NCBI RefSeq assembly: GCF_014692495.1
Contig: NZ_JACOIJ010000034.1
Coordinates: 1-37,499, forward strand
DNA from: Sphingobacterium litopenaei
Lineage (GTDB): Bacteria > Bacteroidota > Bacteroidia > Sphingobacteriales > Sphingobacteriaceae
DNA length: 37,499 bases
Reading direction: 5' to 3'
Shown here piece by piece: positions 34,757 to 37,499 of the stretch; position 1 is the first letter of the stretch, and every line of letters starts with the position of its first letter. The notes beneath the pieces are model-generated. The model had not been told where the DNA came from. It searched no databases and worked only from the letters and a program-made list of their open reading frames with translations. The position numbers and the translations under genes are program-made.

Positions 34757-37071
34757 TATTCTTTCTCCGACGATTTTAAACGTAAACGAATCAAACTATA
34801 CACACCTAATGCAGCAATACTTAATACGACTGTCTCAAACATCGTATCGATACCTCTAAAGTCAACCAATATGACATTCACTACGTTCTTACCTTTTGCT
34901 AATAAATAAGCATTTTCCCCATAGAAATCCGAAATTTCTGTGGAAATAGGTTCGGACCATACTTTGAACGCTACCAAGGATAGTATTATACCAAATCCAG
35001 CTGCTACTAAAGCGTCACGAACCAAAACAGTATTACTTGTCAAGTTGACAAATGGTGGTAATTTATAAAGTACTAACACGAATAATACGGTTGTCAATGT
35101 ATCAATAGTAAATTGAGTCATTGCCAAATCTGGAGCACTGTAGATTACAAAAATCAAACAGATACAATAGCCGATAACACTCATAGCCACTACAGCTGTT
35201 AGTCTAGAAGCTGCTGTTACTACAATATAAACAGCTCCAATTAATATGAGTACAATCGCTACTTCATACATGTCGGGATAAGTCAAACTCCAAACATCCA
35301 ATTTACTTGGTCCGCTCAGCCATAACCTATAAGCAAGAAGGGCTTCTGCGAAAAGAATAATTTTAAGATGATACGATCGTAAATATCCGTTGTGGAAAAT
35401 ATTAGTGTACCACTGTCCAAAACGAATAATATCGTTAGCATAACCTGTGATTATACGTTGTGGAGAGATAGAATTTAATTTTTCTACGGCTTGTAATTTA
35501 GCTTGACTTGGCTTATTGATTAGGAAAACAATTGTTCCGAGTACCAGTGTTACCAAACTTAAAATAAAGACCGTATTAAACCCATGCCATATTTTAAGGT
35601 GAGCGGAAGTTTCATTTCCCCAAATTGCATTGGAAGCTGCATTGGTGATAAAATCTCCTGCAACGGCCGGAAGAAGACCGAAAACAATACCTAATAAAGC
35701 CAGTAAAAGCGGAGGAATCCACATCGATTTGTACGGCAAATGAACTTTTTCAAACGCTTGAGGTAATTCTCCAATAAAGGGTTTAATACCTGCCATGAAA
35801 CCTGCAGCTACTAAGCCAACATTAGTCATAACTGCTGCTCCTGTCAGTATCCAAACCCATTCTGGTAAATTGTAATTTAAAGTAGCTTCATAGATTAGAT
35901 CCTTTCCAATAAACCCAAATGTTAAGAAAGGAAAACCTGCGCTGGATAATGCTGCTAAAATACCTGCAACAGCAACAGGGCCTAATACTTTCCTTAATCC
36001 AGATAAAACGGTGATATCACGAGTATGCGTCTCATGATCCACAATACCCGTGACCATGAATAATGTAGCTTTGTACAGCGCATGAACTAAAATAAATACT
36101 GCGGCAGCTATCATCGCTTCCAGTGTGCCGACACCCAGCAAGAATGTTAAAACACCTAAAGCCGAAATGGTCGAATATGCCAGAATAGCTTTCATATCTA
36201 TACGAAACAACGAATGTATAGAGGCGTACAACATGGTAATTCCTCCTACAAATAATAAGGTCGTGTTCCAATATTCATGACCTCCTAATACTGGAGTGAA
36301 TCTTGCTAACAGATATATTCCTGCTTTGACCATCGTAGCGGAGTGTAAGTATGCCGATACAGGAGTAGGTGCTTTCATGGCTCCTGGTAGCCAAAAATGA
36401 AAAGGGAACTGTGCTGATTTAGTAAAAGCGCCCACAAAAAGTAACCCAATAATTAAAGGGTATTGTTGGTGATTGAGAATTAGATTGCGCTGATCTATTA
36501 ATTCTGAAATGGTGTATGTACCAGCAATATTTCCTACCAATACTAAAGCTAAAAGAAGAAAGAATCCACCAAACCCTGTTATGCTAAGCGCTGTTAGTGC
36601 ACTTTTTCTAGAATCCGCATTATCATTATTAAAGCCAATTAAAAAGAAGGAACTAATACTTGTCAATTCCCAAAAAACGAATAACAACAGTAAATTATCC
36701 GATAGCACCACTCCGAGCATAGCTGACATGAAAAGCAGCAAATACCCGAAAAAGCGGTCAAAATATGGATGTCCTTTGAGATATGCTCTCCCGTAAAAAA
36801 ATATACAAGCTCCAATTCCTGTTATTAGTAAGGAAAACAAAAGGGATAGACCATCCAAATGGAAATCAAAATTGACACCTAATGTCGGCACCCAGTCTAT
36901 ATGTTGGACTAAGGATTTTCCAGTTGAAATAATTGGAATTTGAGTAGAAAAATATAAAAATAATAGGGTAGGCAGTATGGGGAGTAAAATACTCCATTTG
37001 GCTTTAAATTGCCTGCCGAAAAATATGAGAACTATAGAAAATATTAATCCTGATAATACAGTTAATAGCAT
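34756..37071 (-). CDS. mnhA: Na+/H+ antiporter subunit MnhA/MrpA (NuoL-like, with MBH-like C-terminal domain)
   Basis: This encodes 771 residues, the usual length for full MrpA. A NuoL-like antiporter module of about 14 helices comes first: LLLFVFWELTSISSFFLIGF, SAQFPFHFWLPGAMKAPTPVSAYLHSATMVKAGIYLLARFTP, AILAYSTISALGVLTFLLGVG and AVFILVHALYKATLFMVTGIVDHETHTRD. A C-terminal module follows with SAPDLAMTQFTIDTLTTVLFVLVLYKLPPF and VDFRGIDTMFETVVLSIAALGVYSLIRLRL. This is the largest subunit of the Mrp complex and contributes to cation and proton passage. It is the first gene of the operon; the 97 nt upstream hold the likely promoter, but no strict TAnnTTTG box stands out. Confidence 0.96.
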   Translation of the reverse strand: MLLTVLSGLIFSIVLIFFGRQFKAKWSILLPILPTLLFLYFSTQIPIISTGKSLVQHIDWVPTLGVNFDFHLDGLSLLFSLLITGIGACIFFYGRAYLKGHPYFDRFFGYLLLFMSAMLGVVLSDNLLLLFVFWELTSISSFFLIGFNNDNADSRKSALTALSITGFGGFFLLLALVLVGNIAGTYTISELIDQRNLILNHQQYPLIIGLLFVGAFTKSAQFPFHFWLPGAMKAPTPVSAYLHSATMVKAGIYLLARFTPVLGGHEYWNTTLLFVGGITMLYASIHSLFRIDMKAILAYSTISALGVLTFLLGVGTLEAMIAAAVFILVHALYKATLFMVTGIVDHETHTRDITVLSGLRKVLGPVAVAGILAALSSAGFPFLTFGFIGKDLIYEATLNYNLPEWVWILTGAAVMTNVGLVAAGFMAGIKPFIGELPQAFEKVHLPYKSMWIPPLLLALLGIVFGLLPAVAGDFITNAASNAIWGNETSAHLKIWHGFNTVFILSLVTLVLGTIVFLINKPSQAKLQAVEKLNSISPQRIITGYANDIIRFGQWYTNIFHNGYLRSYHLKIILFAEALLAYRLWLSGPSKLDVWSLTYPDMYEVAIVLILIGAVYIVVTAASRLTAVVAMSVIGYCICLIFVIYSAPDLAMTQFTIDTLTTVLFVLVLYKLPPFVNLTSNTVLVRDALVAAGFGIILSLVAFKVWSEPISTEISDFYGENAYLLAKGKNVVNVILVDFRGIDTMFETVVLSIAALGVYSLIRLRLKSSEKE

Positions 37072-37168
37072 TTAATCTTTATTATGGATTTACGGATTTC
37101 ATAAAAATAGTAAAAATGGACGGTTTTTGAAGGTATAAATTATGAGTTTTCAAATTTCTGTAGTTTAA

Positions 37169-37390
37169 TTACCAATATTTATTTATAAAAGCCAAGAGCT
37201 TTGGATACGAATCATTCAAGTCATTATCAAATAAAACATGAAATGAAGTAGGGTATTCAAGGTACGCTGACGGTATATTTAATTGTTTTAATTTTGCGTC
37301 CAAATCTTTAGAATGGTCTTTGGGTACAACTGGATCCAAAGCGCCATGAAAAGAAATGGTTGGCTTTCCATTGGTTTTATAAAACGGAGC
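37169..37390 (-). pseudogene. C-terminal remnant of an alpha/beta hydrolase (esterase-like), interrupted by an IS200/IS605-type end
   Basis: About 74 codons survive in the frame ending at 37169. They contain the end of an alpha/beta hydrolase: a KPTISFHGALDPVVPKDHS segment, where the acid of the catalytic triad (the Asp in HGALDPVVP) is expected, then TSFHVLFDNDLND, which supplies the catalytic histidine. The nucleophile region should lie beyond the window or be lost. Upstream, at about 37391-37420, the sequence turns into the hairpin terminus of an insertion element whose transposase frame ends at 37430. I infer that the element split or truncated the gene. The exact junction is uncertain by about 10 nt. 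Confidence 0.7.
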
Positions 37391-37395
37391 GTAAA

Positions 37396-37420
37396 CCCCA
37401 CAGGTCTTTAGCCTGTGGGA
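37396..37420. mobile_element. Terminal hairpin (right end) of an IS200/IS605-family element
   Basis: CCCACAGG (37397-37404) pairs perfectly with CCTGTGGG (37412-37419) around a 7-nt loop, with C/A flanks. Subterminal imperfect palindromes recognised as single-stranded hairpins are the defining ends of IS200/IS605 elements. The tnpA stop codon lies 10 nt away on the element side, as expected for a right end. Confidence 0.72.
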
Positions 37421-37429
37421 TGTAAGCGA

Positions 37430-37499
37430 CTAACCCTGATTGAGAATATACTCACGAATAGTATCAGGAGATGCTTCACCTATTGAACAAACAAAATAA
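37430..37499 (-). CDS. tnpA: Partial IS200/IS605 TnpA transposase (C-terminus only; cut by window edge)
   Basis: Only the last 23 codons are in the window. They read YFVCSIGEASPDTIREYIL followed by NQG and a stop. This closely matches the C-terminal helix of IS200-type TnpA (HUH, single-tyrosine transposase), which typically ends ...YFVSTVG...SEETIRRYIEEQ. The HUH motif and catalytic tyrosine lie outside the window. The element uses single-stranded intermediates and hairpin ends, which fits the palindrome found just downstream. Confidence 0.75.
   Translation of the reverse strand, partial: YFVCSIGEASPDTIREYILNQG

Noticed and set aside
1..37499. CRISPR arrays, tRNA or rRNA genes
   Set aside because: No regularly spaced direct repeats and no recognisable tRNA arms or rRNA segments were found in the gaps between genes.

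Overview
This window comes from a Bacteroidota chromosome, most likely Sphingobacteriales (Sphingobacterium-like). That placement is an inference. It rests on the ECF sigma / FecR / SusC / SusD cassette, the Bacteroidota-type TTTG...TAnnTTTG promoter in front of the SRP RNA gene, the near absence of Shine-Dalgarno sites, the tgt-lptG neighbourhood, and housekeeping proteins typical of this phylum. The window is densely coded. The only stretches without genes are short, and they hold terminators, promoters, one RNA gene and one repeat pair.

Region 1 (1-2815): a terminator, a periplasmic SurA-type prolyl isomerase (minus strand) and an exported beta-propeller lactonase-family protein. Region 2 (2872-12881): an AT-rich accessory island on the plus strand. 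It holds an ECF sigma factor, a FecR anti-sigma factor, a SusC receptor with an STN signalling domain, a SusD lipoprotein, a HExxH zinc metallohydrolase lipoprotein and a DUF4302 lipoprotein. It reads as a self-regulated nutrient-import system with no carbohydrate-active enzyme, so peptide or protein substrates are a reasonable guess. Two things stand out here. A hairpin repeat is duplicated (once right after the fecR stop, once in the susC leader) with a compensatory base change. The two last lipoproteins also appear to share a C-terminal module.

Region 3 (12917-20658): housekeeping genes in mixed orientation: mtgA, a DUF2200 gene, mutS, an outer-membrane protein gene, trmN6, a YfcE-like phosphoesterase, fbp and a MerR regulator. 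Two convergent pairs (mutS/OMP gene and fbp/merR) share a palindromic TTAA as both stop codons. Region 4 (20760-26789): a small HExxH-containing protein, accD, the SRP RNA gene (ffs, minus strand), a small membrane protein coupled to an MHS-type MFS transporter, dprA, two small unrecognised genes and rsmG. Region 5 (26838-31262): a membrane glycosyltransferase, tgt (lacking the usual zinc cysteines), an LptF/G permease and an EamA transporter.

Region 6 (31302-37071): a complete, tightly overlapping seven-gene Mrp/Mnh Na+/H+ antiporter operon on the minus strand (order A-B-C-D-E-F-G). Region 7 (37169-37499): the C-terminal remnant of an alpha/beta hydrolase, cut by the end of an IS200/IS605-type element. 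The hairpin terminus of the element and the last residues of its TnpA transposase are visible before the window ends.

All family assignments come from reading motifs in the translations. No database search, structure prediction or GC computation was run.
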